Shown here: positions 49,423 to 59,760 of the stretch, in pieces
How the letters are laid out: the number at the start of each line of letters is the position of its first letter
Position numbering within the stretch: the first letter of the stretch is position 1
DNA from: Ensifer sp. Root278
GTDB lineage: Bacteria; Pseudomonadota; Alphaproteobacteria; Rhizobiales; Rhizobiaceae
Reading direction: 5' to 3'
Assembly (NCBI RefSeq): GCF_001429285.1
Contig: NZ_LMJJ01000040.1
Span: forward strand, 230,281 to 294,280
DNA length: 64,000 nucleotides
The notes under the pieces: model-generated
Databases searched by the model: none
The model's input: the letters and a program-made list of their open reading frames with translations, nothing else
What the model was told of the DNA's origin: nothing
Made by a program: the position numbers and the translations under genes

Positions 49423-50211
49423 ATGATGAAGCCGGAAGACAGGCGACAGGCGATCATGGATGTGCTGATGGAGGCCGGAGCGGCGTCCGTCGAAGACCTG
49501 TCCTTGCGCTTCGGCGTCAGCAAGATGACGGTGCATCGCGACCTCGACGACCTCGAACAGGCGGGCCTGCTGCGCAAGGTGCATGGTGGCGCCTCGATCC
49601 AGTCGAGCCCACAATTCGAAAGCGACATCCGTTACCGTGAGAAGATCGCCACCGCCGAAAAGCGGCGGATCGCCGAATATGCGGCGGGGCTGATCGAGCC
49701 CGGGCAGAGCATCCTGATCGACGACAGCTCGACGACCGGCGCGATTGCCGAATGTATCCGCGACATTCGCCCGCTGACGGTCATCACCAACAATCTCGGC
49801 GTGATCACCAGCCTCTCGGGTGCGTCGGGCATCAATGTCATCGCGCTCGGTGGCCAGTACAGCAAGAAGTTCAATGGCTTCTTCGGCATCGTCACCGACG
49901 AGGCGCTGCGGTCGCTGCGCGTCGACATCGCCTTTCTCTCCAGCTCTGCGATCGAAGGGACGACGGCCTTCCACCAGGACCAGGAGGTGGTGCAGGCCAA
50001 GCGCCTGATGGTGAAGGCGGCCAAGCGCAAATACCTGCTGGTGGACCACGACAAATTCGGGCGCTCGGCGCTCCACTTCCTGACCGGGCTCGATGCCTTC
50101 GACGCGGTGCTGACCGGCGCCGAAGTGGCTGCCGAGCATGCAGCACCCCTCGAAGAGGCGGGCATCCGGCTGGTCAGGGTTGGCAATAGCAAGACATCGG
50201 AGAAAGCATGA
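49423..50211 (+). CDS. eryR: EryR-like DeoR-family regulator
   Basis: 262 residues from the ATG at 49423 (another at 49426; a GTG at 49408 is possible). N-terminal DeoR HTH (VEDLSLRFGVSKMTVHRDLD) and a C-terminal sugar-phosphate-sensing isomerase-like domain (ILIDDSSTTGAIAECIRDI; VDHDKFGRSALHFL). DeoR proteins usually repress until a phosphorylated sugar binds. Coupled to tpiB by ATGA overlap and preceded by direct repeats that look like its operator. Confidence 0.82.
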   Translation: MMKPEDRRQAIMDVLMEAGAASVEDLSLRFGVSKMTVHRDLDDLEQAGLLRKVHGGASIQSSPQFESDIRYREKIATAEKRRIAEYAAGLIEPGQSILIDDSSTTGAIAECIRDIRPLTVITNNLGVITSLSGASGINVIALGGQYSKKFNGFFGIVTDEALRSLRVDIAFLSSSAIEGTTAFHQDQEVVQAKRLMVKAAKRKYLLVDHDKFGRSALHFLTGLDAFDAVLTGAEVAAEHAAPLEEAGIRLVRVGNSKTSEKA

Positions 50212-50975
50212 ACAAGTCCGGGCTCTGGGTCGGCACCAGCTGGAAGATGAACAAGACGCTCGCCGAGGCGATGGCCTTTGCCGAAGGCCTGGCTACGGCA
50301 GACGCAGCGCGCGACGAACGGATCCAGCGCTTCGTCATCCCGCCGTTCACGGCGGTGCGTGAGGTCAAGGCGCGGCTTGAAGGCGCCAGCGTCAAGGTCG
50401 GCGCGCAGAACATGCATTGGGACGATGCCGGCGCCTGGACCGGCGAGGTGTCGCCGCTGATGCTGAAGGATTGCAATCTCGACGTGGTCGAGTTGGGCCA
50501 TAGCGAGCGGCGCGAACATTTCGGCGAGACGGATTGCACCGTCGGCCTGAAAACGGCGGCGGCCGTGCGCCATGGCCTGGTGCCGCTGATCTGCATCGGC
50601 GAGACGTTGGCCGAGCGTGAGGCGGGCGAAGCGGACGCGGTGCTGAAGCGTCAGGTCGAGGGCGCTCTGGCGCTGCTCGAAGGCGAGGCGAAGAACGCGA
50701 CCATCCTGCTTGCCTACGAGCCGGTCTGGGCGATCGGCGTCAACGGCATTCCCGCGACATCAGACTATGCCAACGAGCGCCACAAGCGCATCGCTGACGT
50801 CGCCGAAGCGGCGCTCGGCCGGCGCGTGCCGGTGCTCTACGGCGGCAGCGTCAATCCCGGCAATTGCGAAGAACTGATCACTGAGCCGCATATCGACGGC
50901 CTCTTCATCGGCCGCTCCGCCTGGGACGTCGCCGGCTATCTTGACATTCTGCAGCGTGTCGCAAAGGCGATCTGA
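50208..50975 (+). CDS. tpiB: Triose-phosphate isomerase-like D-3-tetrulose-4-phosphate isomerase (TpiB/EryH)
   Basis: 255 residues. TIM catalytic set present: Lys in GTSWKMNKT, His in [10 protein letters not shown], Glu in [11 protein letters not shown], phosphate loop YGGSVNPGN. Loop 6 reads [10 protein letters not shown] instead of the AIGTG-x-x-A of housekeeping TpiA, in line with a longer substrate. In Brucella the homologue (EryH) converts D-3-tetrulose 4-phosphate to D-erythrulose 4-phosphate. Follows eryR with a 4-bp overlap. Confidence 0.87.
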   Translation: MNKSGLWVGTSWKMNKTLAEAMAFAEGLATADAARDERIQRFVIPPFTAVREVKARLEGASVKVGAQNMHWDDAGAWTGEVSPLMLKDCNLDVVELGHSERREHFGETDCTVGLKTAAAVRHGLVPLICIGETLAEREAGEADAVLKRQVEGALALLEGEAKNATILLAYEPVWAIGVNGIPATSDYANERHKRIADVAEAALGRRVPVLYGGSVNPGNCEELITEPHIDGLFIGRSAWDVAGYLDILQRVAKAI

Positions 50976-51018
50976 GCCTTCGGCCGCGGCAGTTCCTGAA
51001 GAATGGAAAGGAACAATC

Positions 51019-51459
51019 ATGAAGATTGCAATCGGGGCAGACAGCGCCGGCAAGCCCCTGCTGGACGTCATTGCCGCCCATCTCGCGGGCCGGGCCGACG
51101 TCGAAGTCGTGGACCTCAGCCAGTCCGGCTTTTACGCGGATCTCGCGCAGAAGTTGGCGCAGCAGGTCGTCGAGGGCAAGCACGACCGCGGCATCCTCTT
51201 CTGCGGTACCGGCATCGGCGTCTGCATCTCGGCCAACAAGGTGCCGGGCATCCGTGCAGCACTGACGCACGACACCTATTCGGCCGAGCGTGCGGCGAAG
51301 TCGAACAACGCCCAGATCATCACCATGGGTGCGCGGGTCATCGGGCCGGAGCTGGCGAAATCGATCGTCGACACCTGGCTCGCGTCCGAATTCGATCCGC
51401 AGGGCGCTTCGGCCGGCAACGTGCAAGCGATCGACCGTCTCGATGCTGCCAAGGCATAA
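51019..51459 (+). CDS. rpiB: Ribose-5-phosphate isomerase B-like D-erythrulose-4-phosphate isomerase (RpiB/EryI)
   Basis: 146 residues from the ATG at 51019 (AAAGGAA upstream). RpiB/LacAB fold with the catalytic Cys/Thr segment [20 protein letters not shown] and the conserved [20 protein letters not shown]. In the erythritol route the Brucella homologue (EryI) yields D-erythrose 4-phosphate, which enters the pentose phosphate pathway. Last gene of the ery series; a terminator follows. Confidence 0.87.
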   Translation: MKIAIGADSAGKPLLDVIAAHLAGRADVEVVDLSQSGFYADLAQKLAQQVVEGKHDRGILFCGTGIGVCISANKVPGIRAALTHDTYSAERAAKSNNAQIITMGARVIGPELAKSIVDTWLASEFDPQGASAGNVQAIDRLDAAKA

Positions 51460-51505
51460 AGAACATCGCGACGCCCGTTGATCCTCCCTCAGGCATCGTG
51501 ACGAG

Positions 51506-51533
51506 ACGCCCGCCAGAGATGCCGGGCGTTTTC
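51506..51533 (+). terminator. Rho-independent terminator after rpiB
   Basis: Stem ACGCCCG/CGGGCGT (51506-51512 with 51523-51529) with a 10-base loop, continuing into TTTTC on the plus strand, 46 bases after the rpiB stop. It ends the ery transcript. Confidence 0.75.
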
Positions 51534-51614
51534 ATTTCTGGCGCGCACCACGCCTTGACGACGCTTCCGCAAATATTTGAATGTGCTTGCAGATGTCAGC
51601 AGGGACCTTATCGC

Positions 51615-52897
51615 ATGAGCGAACCAACCTCGATTGAACCGCATCCGAGCGCTCATCACCACGTGGCCCGCATGAGCGGTCGCGATACGCTTGAGCATCA
51701 CAGGACCGCGACGACACTCGAGCTTCTGTTCGACCTCACCTTCGTCATCGCCTTCAGCCTGGCTGCGTCGCAGCTTGCGCATCTCTTTGCCGAGGGCCAT
51801 TTCACGGCGGGGCTGATGGGCTTCGGCTTTGCCACCTTTGCCATCTGCTGGGCCTGGATCAATTTCAGCTGGTTCGCATCGGCCTACGACACCGACGACT
51901 GGATCTTTCGCAGCGTCACCATGGTGCAGATGGTCGGCGTGCTGATCCTGGCAATCGGACTGCCGCCGATGTTCGAATCGATCGACAAGGGCGAGCACCT
52001 CAACAACGGCGTCATGGTGCTCGGCTATGTCGTCATGCGCGTGGCCATGGTCTTCCAGTGGCTGCGCGCCAGCCGGCAGAATCCTGCGCGGCGGCAAGCC
52101 TGCATAGCCTATGTGAAGGCGATCAGCGCCGCCCAGCTTGGCTGGATCGTACTGATCTTCTTCGACTTCTCCCTCGTCGTGACTTTTGCCATGGTCGTCG
52201 CGCTGACCGCGGTCGAGATGGTCGGCCCCTGCATCGCCGAGATGCGCTACGGCGGAACGCCCTGGCACGCGCATCACATCGCCGAGCGTTACGGGCTGCT
52301 GGCGATCATCGCGCTCGGGGAGGGGGTGGTCGGCACGGTCGCCTCGATCTCCGCGGTCGTCGACGGCGATGGCTGGAACCTTGACGTTGCTCTTGTCTGC
52401 CTGGCGGGCACCGGGCTCACCTTCGGCATGTGGTGGATCTATTTTCTGCTGCCGAGCGCCGAGGTCCTGCACCATCACCGCCTCAAGCGGTCCTTCGTCT
52501 GGGCTATGGCCACATCCCGATCTTCGCCTCGATCGTGGCCACCGGCGCCGGGCTGCATGTGGCGGCCTATTATATCGAGCACAAGGCCCATATCAGTTCG
52601 GTGGCGACCGTGCTGACCGTTGCCGTCCCCGTCGCGCTCTATATCGGGCTGCTCTACGCAATGTACGCCTATCTGCTGCGACAGACGGACCGGCTGCATC
52701 TCTGGCTGCTCTTCGGCACGGCGCTGGTGCTGGCCGCGTCCGTCGTTGCGGCGATGGCCTGGCTCGATATGGCGATGTGCCTGATCATCCTGATGTTCGC
52801 GCCCGTCGTCACCATCGTCGGCTACGAGGCCGGTGGCCACCGTCACCGGATGGCGGCGCTGGAGCGCAGCCTGCATGAGGGCGAGGCAGCGCGGTAG
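51615..52897 (+). pseudogene. Low temperature requirement A (LtrA)-like membrane protein, frameshifted
   Basis: The N-terminal ~295 residues (from the ATG at 51615: RTATTLELLFDLTFVIAFSL; IAERYGLLAIIALGEGVVGT) are a typical multi-helix LtrA protein. At 52501-52503 the frame is lost. The expected continuation (VWGYGHIPIFASIV) is in the frame one base away, running to the stop at 52897. Adding one G to the GGG run would restore a ~427-residue protein of normal family length. Either a genuine single-base deletion or a homopolymer sequencing error; the downstream part shows no other decay, so the lesion is recent or artefactual. Confidence 0.8.
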
Positions 52898-53028
52898 GCG
52901 CGAATTTGAGAGTCGGAACAGGAGGTTATCGGCCGGGGCTGGCGGTTTGATTCAGGTGGTTCAGAGGTTGATTCAAAAGGCGCGCCGTCACCATGAGGGG
53001 CCGTGAGCTTGGAGCGCATGGAGCGCTT

Positions 53029-53242
53029 TGCCCCTCACCCTAGCCCTCTCCCCGCAGGCGGGGAGAGGGGACAGTCGAGCGTGCCGCGGGCTTCTCATTC
53101 CGTAGCGGATGTAGGAGCGGTGCTGCGGCGAAGCATCGTCAATCCTGCTTGTATCAAACGGCCGCGGTCGGGCACGGAGCGTGCCACGCGTGTCCTTCTC
53201 CCCGCGAGCGGGGAGAAGGTGGCGGCAGCCGGATGAGGGGCG
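53029..53242. repeat. RIME-like mosaic element (second copy)
   Basis: The left block GCCCCTCACCCTAGCCC with CTCTCCCCGC/GCGGGGAGAG and the right block CCTTCTCCCCGC/GCGGGGAGAAGG, ending GGATGAGGGGC, are separated by ~110 bp. It fills most of the 52898-53285 gap between the broken LtrA gene and the converging ribH2 gene. The remainder of the gap holds no ORF I trust. Confidence 0.7.
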
Positions 53243-53285
53243 CGCCCATCAGGCGGTGCGCTGGATCACGTGGGCGCGTCGCCGA

Positions 53286-53999
<714 letters not shown>

Positions 54000-54178
54000 C
54001 GCGACTATATAGGCCGGGATTGCCCGGTCAAACGCACGCCGCGACGAAAAGAGCGGAAATCACGACAGATTTTTGCTTGTGGGGTGCTGGTGAGGACAAA
54101 TTCGTTCCCGCCAGGACATTAATCCGGATGGTCAGGTTGCCATGCAGTCATGGCGGCAACATTCCGACCGCGTGGCAC

Positions 54179-54523
54179 TTATCCGCGCAGATCGTCGTCT
54201 TCCGCGGTAACCGCGCGTCCGGCCCAGTGGAGGAGGGCATCCCGGTCGTCGAGGCAGTCGACAGGCGCTTCGTAGAAGCGATGCACGACCACGGTCTTGC
54301 CGCCCTTCTCATAGGTGAACGGCTGGCAACCCTCTGATATCAGCGCGTCTTTCAGCGCCTGATCAACCCTGAAATAGAGGCGGTCCTTGATGCTGACGGC
54401 AAAGCGCTTGTCTGCGACGACGTAGGCCCAGCCGCCGAAGAAGCGGTCAATCTGAACAGGCCCGAGATCGGAGAGTTCATCCTGGATATGCCTGACGAAG
54501 GCACTTGGTTCAGCCTTGGCCAT
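54179..54523 (-). CDS. TfoX N-terminal-domain protein
   Basis: About 114 residues from the ATG at ~54523 (GAGG upstream). TfoX-N features: HIQDELSDLGPVQIDRFFGG, WAYVVADKRFAVSIKDRLYF and the C-terminal YEKGGKTVVVHRFYEAP. Single-domain form, like the protein at 23424-23753 but clearly diverged. It lies between the riboflavin leader and an ABC operon with no obvious link to either; function unknown. Confidence 0.75.
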   Translation of the reverse strand: MAKAEPSAFVRHIQDELSDLGPVQIDRFFGGWAYVVADKRFAVSIKDRLYFRVDQALKDALISEGCQPFTYEKGGKTVVVHRFYEAPVDCLDDRDALLHWAGRAVTAEDDDLRG

Positions 54524-54618
54524 GATTGCAACCTCGCGGGTCTCCGGCAATGGTGCAACGAACCGCTGCATACTCGCTGGCGCCCTGCGCGCCAGCGTTC
54601 ATCGGTCTTCTGCAAGGC

Positions 54619-55680
54619 CTACTCGCGAATAACGAGCAGGTCCTTGGCGGCGAAGCGCAGGGTGACGTTGTCGCCCGAGACCGGCGGGGTTACGCCCGGA
54701 TTGTTGAACATGTCGAAGGAGATGACATCGCCGCCGACGCGAAGCCGCGTGCGGATGACCGAGCCGAGGAAGCTCGTCGAGACGACCTCGCCGGCAAGCG
54801 CCGTATCGCCTTGCGCCCCTTCGGCAATCGAGCCCGCTTCAGGGCGCAACGCCAGCGAGATGCTGTCGCCACCCTTCATGCCGGCAATCGGGTCTTTCAG
54901 AGCCACCTGCTGGTTGCCGATCGTTACGGCGCCCGAGGCCGGATCCGCGACCTTGCCCTCGATGATGTTCAGCGTGCCGACGAAGGAAGCGACGAAGCGC
55001 GTTGACGGCGTGTTGTAGATCTCGAAGGGGGTGCCGATCTGGTCGGCACGTCCGGCATTCATGACGACGATACGATCGGAGATCGACAGCGCCTCTTCCT
55101 GGTCGTGGGTGACGAAGACCGTGGTGATGCCGAGCTGCTGCTGGATCTGCCGGATTTCTTCGCGCAGCGACACGCGGATCTTGGCGTCGAGCGCCGAAAG
55201 CGGCTCGTCGAGCAGCAGCACCTGCGGCTTGACCGCAATGGCGCGGGCAAGCGCCACGCGCTGCTGCTGGCCGCCGGAGAGCTGGTAGGGGAAGCGGTCC
55301 GCCAGGTGCTCGAGCTTGATCAGCCCGAGCATCTGCTTCACCCGTGCGTCGATCTCCGACTTGTCAGTGCCTGCGACCTTGAGGCCGAAGGCAACGTTGT
55401 CATGCACGTTCATGTTCGGAAACAGCGCATAGGCCTGAAACACCATGCCGATGTTGCGCTGGTTGGGTTTCAACGACCCTTGGTCCTTGCCGTTGATCAC
55501 GATAGAGCCGGCGGAGGGTGTCTCGAAGCCGGCGATCATGCGCAGGACGGTCGTCTTGCCGCAGCCGGACGGACCGAGGAACGAGACGAATTCGCCCTTC
55601 TCGATGTCCATGTCGAAATCGTGCACGACGTGAACAGGGCCGAAGGACTTCTTGATGCTGGTGAGTGACAGAAAACTCAT
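54619..55680 (-). CDS. Polyamine/iron-type ABC importer ATPase
   Basis: 353 residues: Walker A GPSGCGKT (~38-45), Q-loop GMVFQAYALFPNM, signature LSGGQQQR, Walker B LLLDEPLSALDAKIR, TOBE domain at the C-terminus. PotA/FbpC group. Last gene of the four-gene minus operon (binding protein, two permeases, ATPase). Confidence 0.88.
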   Translation of the reverse strand: MSFLSLTSIKKSFGPVHVVHDFDMDIEKGEFVSFLGPSGCGKTTVLRMIAGFETPSAGSIVINGKDQGSLKPNQRNIGMVFQAYALFPNMNVHDNVAFGLKVAGTDKSEIDARVKQMLGLIKLEHLADRFPYQLSGGQQQRVALARAIAVKPQVLLLDEPLSALDAKIRVSLREEIRQIQQQLGITTVFVTHDQEEALSISDRIVVMNAGRADQIGTPFEIYNTPSTRFVASFVGTLNIIEGKVADPASGAVTIGNQQVALKDPIAGMKGGDSISLALRPEAGSIAEGAQGDTALAGEVVSTSFLGSVIRTRLRVGGDVISFDMFNNPGVTPPVSGDNVTLRFAAKDLLVIRE

Positions 55681-55691
55681 GGGTGCGGTCC

Positions 55692-56474
55692 TCAGGCCTT
55701 GGGAGGCGCGCTTTTTTGGAAGCGCGAGACGAGCTGGATGAGGCCGAGGCAGCCCCAGGTGATGCCGAATGCGATAACGGCGAGTGCGGCAGGCTCATAG
55801 GCGCGGTTGGCGCCTAAGAGCTGCATGTACGGGCCGAAGGCCGGGCGGTTCAGAAGTGCCGCCATGGTGAACTCGCCGATGACGATGGCAAAGGTCAGGA
55901 AGGCGCCTGAAAGCACCGCGACGAGCACGTTCGGCAGAATGATCTTGGCGAGGATCGTGGCCCATCCGGCGCCGAGGCTCTGGGCGGCTTCGGTCAGGGT
56001 GGCGACGTCGATGGTGCGAAGGCCGGTGTCGACCGCGCGGTACATGTAGGGCAGAGCGAGCGTCGCGTAGCCGAACATCAGGAGGATGTTGGTCCCCGTC
56101 AGCGAGCCCGTCAGCGGCAGCCAGCTCGAGGTGTTGTAGAGCCGGATATAGCCGAAGACGATGACGATCGCCGGGATAACGAGCGGCAGAAGCGTGATGA
56201 ACTCGATATAGGGGCGCAGCCGCGGCAGCTTCAGCCGGACCCAATAGGCGGTAGGTACGACGAGCAGCACGCCGAAGACGATGGTGAACAGCGCCTGCAG
56301 CACCGAATAGCTGAAGGTTTCCTGGAAGCGCGGATCGGCGAAAACCTTCTGATAGGCGTCGAAGGAATATTCGCCGCGGCGCATCTTCAAGGAGAAGTTG
56401 GTCATGCCGATGAGCGGCAGGGTGAAATAGAGGAGGCCGAAAACGAGGGCCCCCCAGGCCCAGATCTTCTTCAT
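55692..56474 (-). CDS. Polyamine/iron-type ABC importer permease 2
   Basis: 260 residues from the ATG at 56474, which overlaps the previous stop (ATGA); the longer frame upstream is a shadow. Six membrane segments, with EAAQSLGAGWATILAKIILP as the coupling motif (~145-164). PotC-like. It lies 11 bp before the ATPase gene. Confidence 0.87.
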   Translation of the reverse strand: MKKIWAWGALVFGLLYFTLPLIGMTNFSLKMRRGEYSFDAYQKVFADPRFQETFSYSVLQALFTIVFGVLLVVPTAYWVRLKLPRLRPYIEFITLLPLVIPAIVIVFGYIRLYNTSSWLPLTGSLTGTNILLMFGYATLALPYMYRAVDTGLRTIDVATLTEAAQSLGAGWATILAKIILPNVLVAVLSGAFLTFAIVIGEFTMAALLNRPAFGPYMQLLGANRAYEPAALAVIAFGITWGCLGLIQLVSRFQKSAPPKA

Positions 56475-57352
56475 TTCAGCCACCTTTCGCTGCGGCCGCG
56501 CAGCCAGATGTAGATCGCGTTGGCAATGCCGGTGACGACGATCATGCCGAAGGCGAGCGCATAGCCGAGATGCGGATTGCCGAGCACGTCGCCGCGGATC
56601 TGGGCGAACAGCAGGATCGGCACGATCGACAGCGACGAGCCGGTGAGCGCGATCGCGGTCGCAACGGCGCCGAAGGCATTGGCGAAGAGCAGCGCCAGCG
56701 TGCCGAGCAGCGAGGGAAGCAGGATCGGGAAGGCGACCATGCGCCAGTACTGCAGGCCGGTGGCACCGAGGATTTCGGCGGCCTCGCGCCATTCGCGCTT
56801 CAGGCCGTCGAGCGCCGGCGTGATGATGAGGATCATCAGCGGGATCTGGAAAAAGAGGTAGGTGACTGTCAGCCCCCAGAAGGACAGGAGATTGAAGCCG
56901 AGCATTCTGAGGTCGAGACCGAAGTTCGAGCGCAGGAACACCGTAACGATGCCGACCGGGCCGAGGGTAGCGAGAAAGGCGAAGGCGAGCGGCACGCCGG
57001 CAAAGTTGGAGGCAACGCCGGAAAAGGTCAGAAGCGGCCCGCGGATGCCCTTCGGCAAGCCGCCGAAGACAATGGCCGAGGCCATGGCAAAGCCAATCAG
57101 GCAGCCGAGGAGCGCCGAGGCTATGCTGATCTTGATCGAGATCCAGTAGGCCGCAAGGATCGAGGGCGTGAACAGGCCACGGATGTTCTCGAACGTGAAG
57201 CTGCCATCCGGTGTCTGAAAGGCGCCGACCACGATCTTTGCCGTCGGCAATATCAGAAACAGCGTCACAAAGGCGGCAAAGGGCAGAATGCCCAGCCAGT
57301 GAAGCGGTAGGCGACGCGCCGGCGGGCTGGCGTCGGGTTTAGCAGATGACAT
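56471..57352 (-). CDS. Polyamine/iron-type ABC importer permease 1
   Basis: 293 residues, PotB-like with six hydrophobic segments and coupling motif EAAEILGATGLQYWRMVAFP (~190-209). It is separated from the upstream binding-protein gene by ~185 bp that contains a strong hairpin. Translationally coupled to permease 2. Confidence 0.87.
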   Translation of the reverse strand: MSSAKPDASPPARRLPLHWLGILPFAAFVTLFLILPTAKIVVGAFQTPDGSFTFENIRGLFTPSILAAYWISIKISIASALLGCLIGFAMASAIVFGGLPKGIRGPLLTFSGVASNFAGVPLAFAFLATLGPVGIVTVFLRSNFGLDLRMLGFNLLSFWGLTVTYLFFQIPLMILIITPALDGLKREWREAAEILGATGLQYWRMVAFPILLPSLLGTLALLFANAFGAVATAIALTGSSLSIVPILLFAQIRGDVLGNPHLGYALAFGMIVVTGIANAIYIWLRGRSERWLK

Positions 57353-57489
57353 TCCGTTCGCGCCCCTGAAACCGCGTTATCGACGCGGGCGTTATTGATA
57401 CTTGCAAGTTAGAGCGGGTGCGGGCTGAAACCCGCGCACATTTTTCCTCATTCCGCTCCAAAGACTTGAATTCCTTACGAATAACTTAT

Positions 57490-57521
57490 GTCGCCCCGGC
57501 CGGAAAACCGGCCGAGGCGAC
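57490..57521. promoter_or_regulatory. Strong hairpin between binding-protein and permease genes
   Basis: GTCGCCCCGGCCGG-AAAA-CCGGCCGAGGCGAC pairs over 14 bases with one mismatch, 16 bases past the binding-protein stop on the minus strand. No T-run follows on that strand, so it is probably an mRNA stabiliser or partial attenuator. Confidence 0.65.
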
Positions 57522-57537
57522 ATGTCTGTGGAAAGAC

Positions 57538-58644
57538 TTACTGAACGTTCGCGCCGACGACGGAATCCCAGCCGCCGGTGACGGCAGCCTTGTTGGCATC
57601 GACTTCTTCGAGCGTCGGGAAGTAGGCCTTTTCATAAGACGCTGCCGGCGGCAGGGCGTCGATCAGTGCCTGCGGAACCTTGCCGGCCTTGACCATCGCG
57701 TTGAAGCGGGTCGGGTGGCAGAAGCCCTTGAGCCAGCCGAGCTGACCTTCGTCGGAATAGAGGTGCTCCATCCACAGCTTCGCTGCGTTCGGGTGCGGCG
57801 CGTAGGCCGAGATGCCCTGAACGTAGACGCCGGCGAGAACTCCGCTGGCCGGAACGACGACTTCGGTCGGCGGGTTGCCGTTGAGGGTCTTGGCCCAGCC
57901 GAGCGCGTTGTAGTCCCAGGCAACGATGATCGGGGTCGAGCCCTGGGCGAGCGTACCGGACTTGCCGATGACCGGAACGAAGTTGCCGGCCTTGTTGAGT
58001 TCGGCGAAGTAGCCGAGGCCAGCTTCACCGGCTTCCTTGCCCGACTTCGCACCCTTGGCGAGACCGGCGGCGAGAACGCCGAGGATCGCCTGGTTCGACG
58101 CGCGCGGATCGCCGGCGAGAGCGACCTGACCGGCATATTCCGGCTTCAGGAGATCAGCCCAGTCCTTCGGAGCGGTCTGGACAAGGTCCTTGTTCACGAG
58201 GAACGACATCACGCCGTAATAGTCGCCGTACCAGTAGCCTTCGGCGTCCTTGACGCTGTCCGGGATCTCGTCCCAGGTGGAAACCTTGTAGGGCTGCAGC
58301 AGGCCTTCGGCCTTCATCTGCGGGCCGAAGGCGAGACCGACGTCGACGACGTCAGGGGCCTGCGGACCCTTGTTGTCCTTGTTGGCCTTGACGGCTTCGA
58401 CTTCGTCAGCCGAGCCCGCGTCCGGGTTCAGTTCGTTGACCTGGATTTCCGGATACTTGGCCTTGAAGGAGGCGATGACGTCGCCATAGCCGCACCAGTC
58501 GTGGGGCAGGGCGACGGTGGTCAGCATGCCTTCCTTCTTGGCGGCTTCGATGAGTTCGGCGCTCGGCTCGGCGGCGGCGATTGCGGTCGTCGCCAGGAAA
58601 ACGGCGGTGGAAAGCGAAAGCAGGCGATGGGTTCTTGAAATCAC
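57538..58644 (-). CDS. Polyamine/iron-type ABC importer, substrate-binding protein
   Basis: 368 residues from a GTG at 58644, chosen because AAGGAG lies 7 bases upstream; a further start at 58671 lacks this. Sec signal peptide (RLLSLSTAVFLATTAIAAAE). Mature domain of SBP_bac_6/PotD-AfuA type (LTTVALPHDWCGYGDVIASF; ASNQAILGVLAAGLAKG). Members bind iron(III), polyamines, thiamine or aminophosphonates. First gene of the operon; regulated, I infer, by the adjoining RpiR protein, since a TGTGACAG half-site lies ~85 bp upstream (58730-58737). Confidence 0.83.
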   Translation of the reverse strand: MISRTHRLLSLSTAVFLATTAIAAAEPSAELIEAAKKEGMLTTVALPHDWCGYGDVIASFKAKYPEIQVNELNPDAGSADEVEAVKANKDNKGPQAPDVVDVGLAFGPQMKAEGLLQPYKVSTWDEIPDSVKDAEGYWYGDYYGVMSFLVNKDLVQTAPKDWADLLKPEYAGQVALAGDPRASNQAILGVLAAGLAKGAKSGKEAGEAGLGYFAELNKAGNFVPVIGKSGTLAQGSTPIIVAWDYNALGWAKTLNGNPPTEVVVPASGVLAGVYVQGISAYAPHPNAAKLWMEHLYSDEGQLGWLKGFCHPTRFNAMVKAGKVPQALIDALPPAASYEKAYFPTLEEVDANKAAVTGGWDSVVGANVQ

Positions 58645-58849
58645 TGGTGTTCTCCTTATGGGTTTAGTCAAATTCGTGGGGTATTCAGTCGATTTCGGCT
58701 AGGCTGTTAAAGAGATGCCATGAAAGTAATGTGACAGCGGTTTATCCGTTCGCGCCGCCTATGTCGTTGGAAGAACATTTCTTTTTCTGGCGGGGTGGCT
58801 CACTGTCGCACAACTGTATGAAATTCCGTGAACGGGTCGGCGAGCACTC

Positions 58850-59728
58850 CTAGACGGGTTTGCGAAAGATGCGGGTGGAATCGAAAAGGCCTTCGAGCGT
58901 TTTCATTCGATCCCGGGTTTCCTCCCAGTTCGAACTTTGCACCGCCTCGATCAGAGCCTCGATCAAGAACAGGATCACCACCGAGCTGTCCCAGGCCGAC
59001 GGTACTTCGATCTGCGAGCGGAACACGCGGGAGGCGGATTTGGCGACCGGCGAAGTCCAGCGATCGGTGAAGAGGATGATCTCGACGCCACGCTCGCGGG
59101 CGGATGTGGCGAGCGTCGCCATCTCCTGCTCGTAGCGGCGAATGTCGAACAGAATCAAGACGTCGCCCTGGCGCATATCGAGCACGTAGTGCGGCCAGGC
59201 GCTGGCGTTGGAGGCGATCTCGGTGACACCCGGACGAATGACCTGAAGATGGGTGAAGAGATAGTCGGCAAGCGCATGGGTGATGCGGCCTCCGAGCAGA
59301 TAGATGCTGCGCTTGCGGTCGGCGATGAGGGCGGCGGCCTCGTCGAATTCCCGTGGATCGATCTGGGTCAGCGTCTCGCGCAGATTGCTGGTGATCGCGT
59401 CGGCGAAGCGGTTGAGCGTGTGGGTTCCCGGCGCATTGGCGGCCCAGCGGTCGTGCTTGGTGATCGGATTGGAGATCGTCGCTTCCAGTTCCTGGTGCAG
59501 CCGCGCCTGGAAATCCGGAAAGCCGCGGAAGCCGAGCTTCTGCACCATGCGCGCGACGGTCGGAGTCGATACGCCGGCGTTCTCGGCGACCGTGGTGATC
59601 GAGCCGAGTCCCGATACGGGATAATTGTCGAGAAGTGTCTCCGCCAGTTGCTTCTCCGCGCGGGTCAGCGCGGTGAAGTGGGCATTGATCACATCCGACA
59701 CCGTCGTCGATGTCGCCTTGCTGCTCAA
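58850..59728 (-). CDS. RpiR/MurR-family regulator
   Basis: 292 residues: N-terminal RpiR HTH (~10-85; TVAENAGVSTPTVARMVQKL, GFRGFPDFQARLHQ) and C-terminal SIS sugar-phosphate-type domain (~125-250; SIYLLGGRITHALADYLFTH; VLILFDIRRYEQEMATLA). It lies between the ABC operon (same strand) and the divergent amidohydrolase-permease-synthetase series, with a perfect palindrome in front of its gene. RpiR proteins next to such clusters usually respond to an intermediate of the pathway. Confidence 0.85.
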   Translation of the reverse strand: MSSKATSTTVSDVINAHFTALTRAEKQLAETLLDNYPVSGLGSITTVAENAGVSTPTVARMVQKLGFRGFPDFQARLHQELEATISNPITKHDRWAANAPGTHTLNRFADAITSNLRETLTQIDPREFDEAAALIADRKRSIYLLGGRITHALADYLFTHLQVIRPGVTEIASNASAWPHYVLDMRQGDVLILFDIRRYEQEMATLATSARERGVEIILFTDRWTSPVAKSASRVFRSQIEVPSAWDSSVVILFLIEALIEAVQSSNWEETRDRMKTLEGLFDSTRIFRKPV

Positions 59729-59760
59729 AATGTCTCCCCTGAACCGATCTAGAGCCGGTT

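Noticed and set aside
53029-53242. Repeated GGGGAGA-type palindromes considered as a CRISPR or phage attachment site
   Set aside because: Only two blocks, no regular spacers, no cas or integrase gene; the layout matches a RIME mosaic element.
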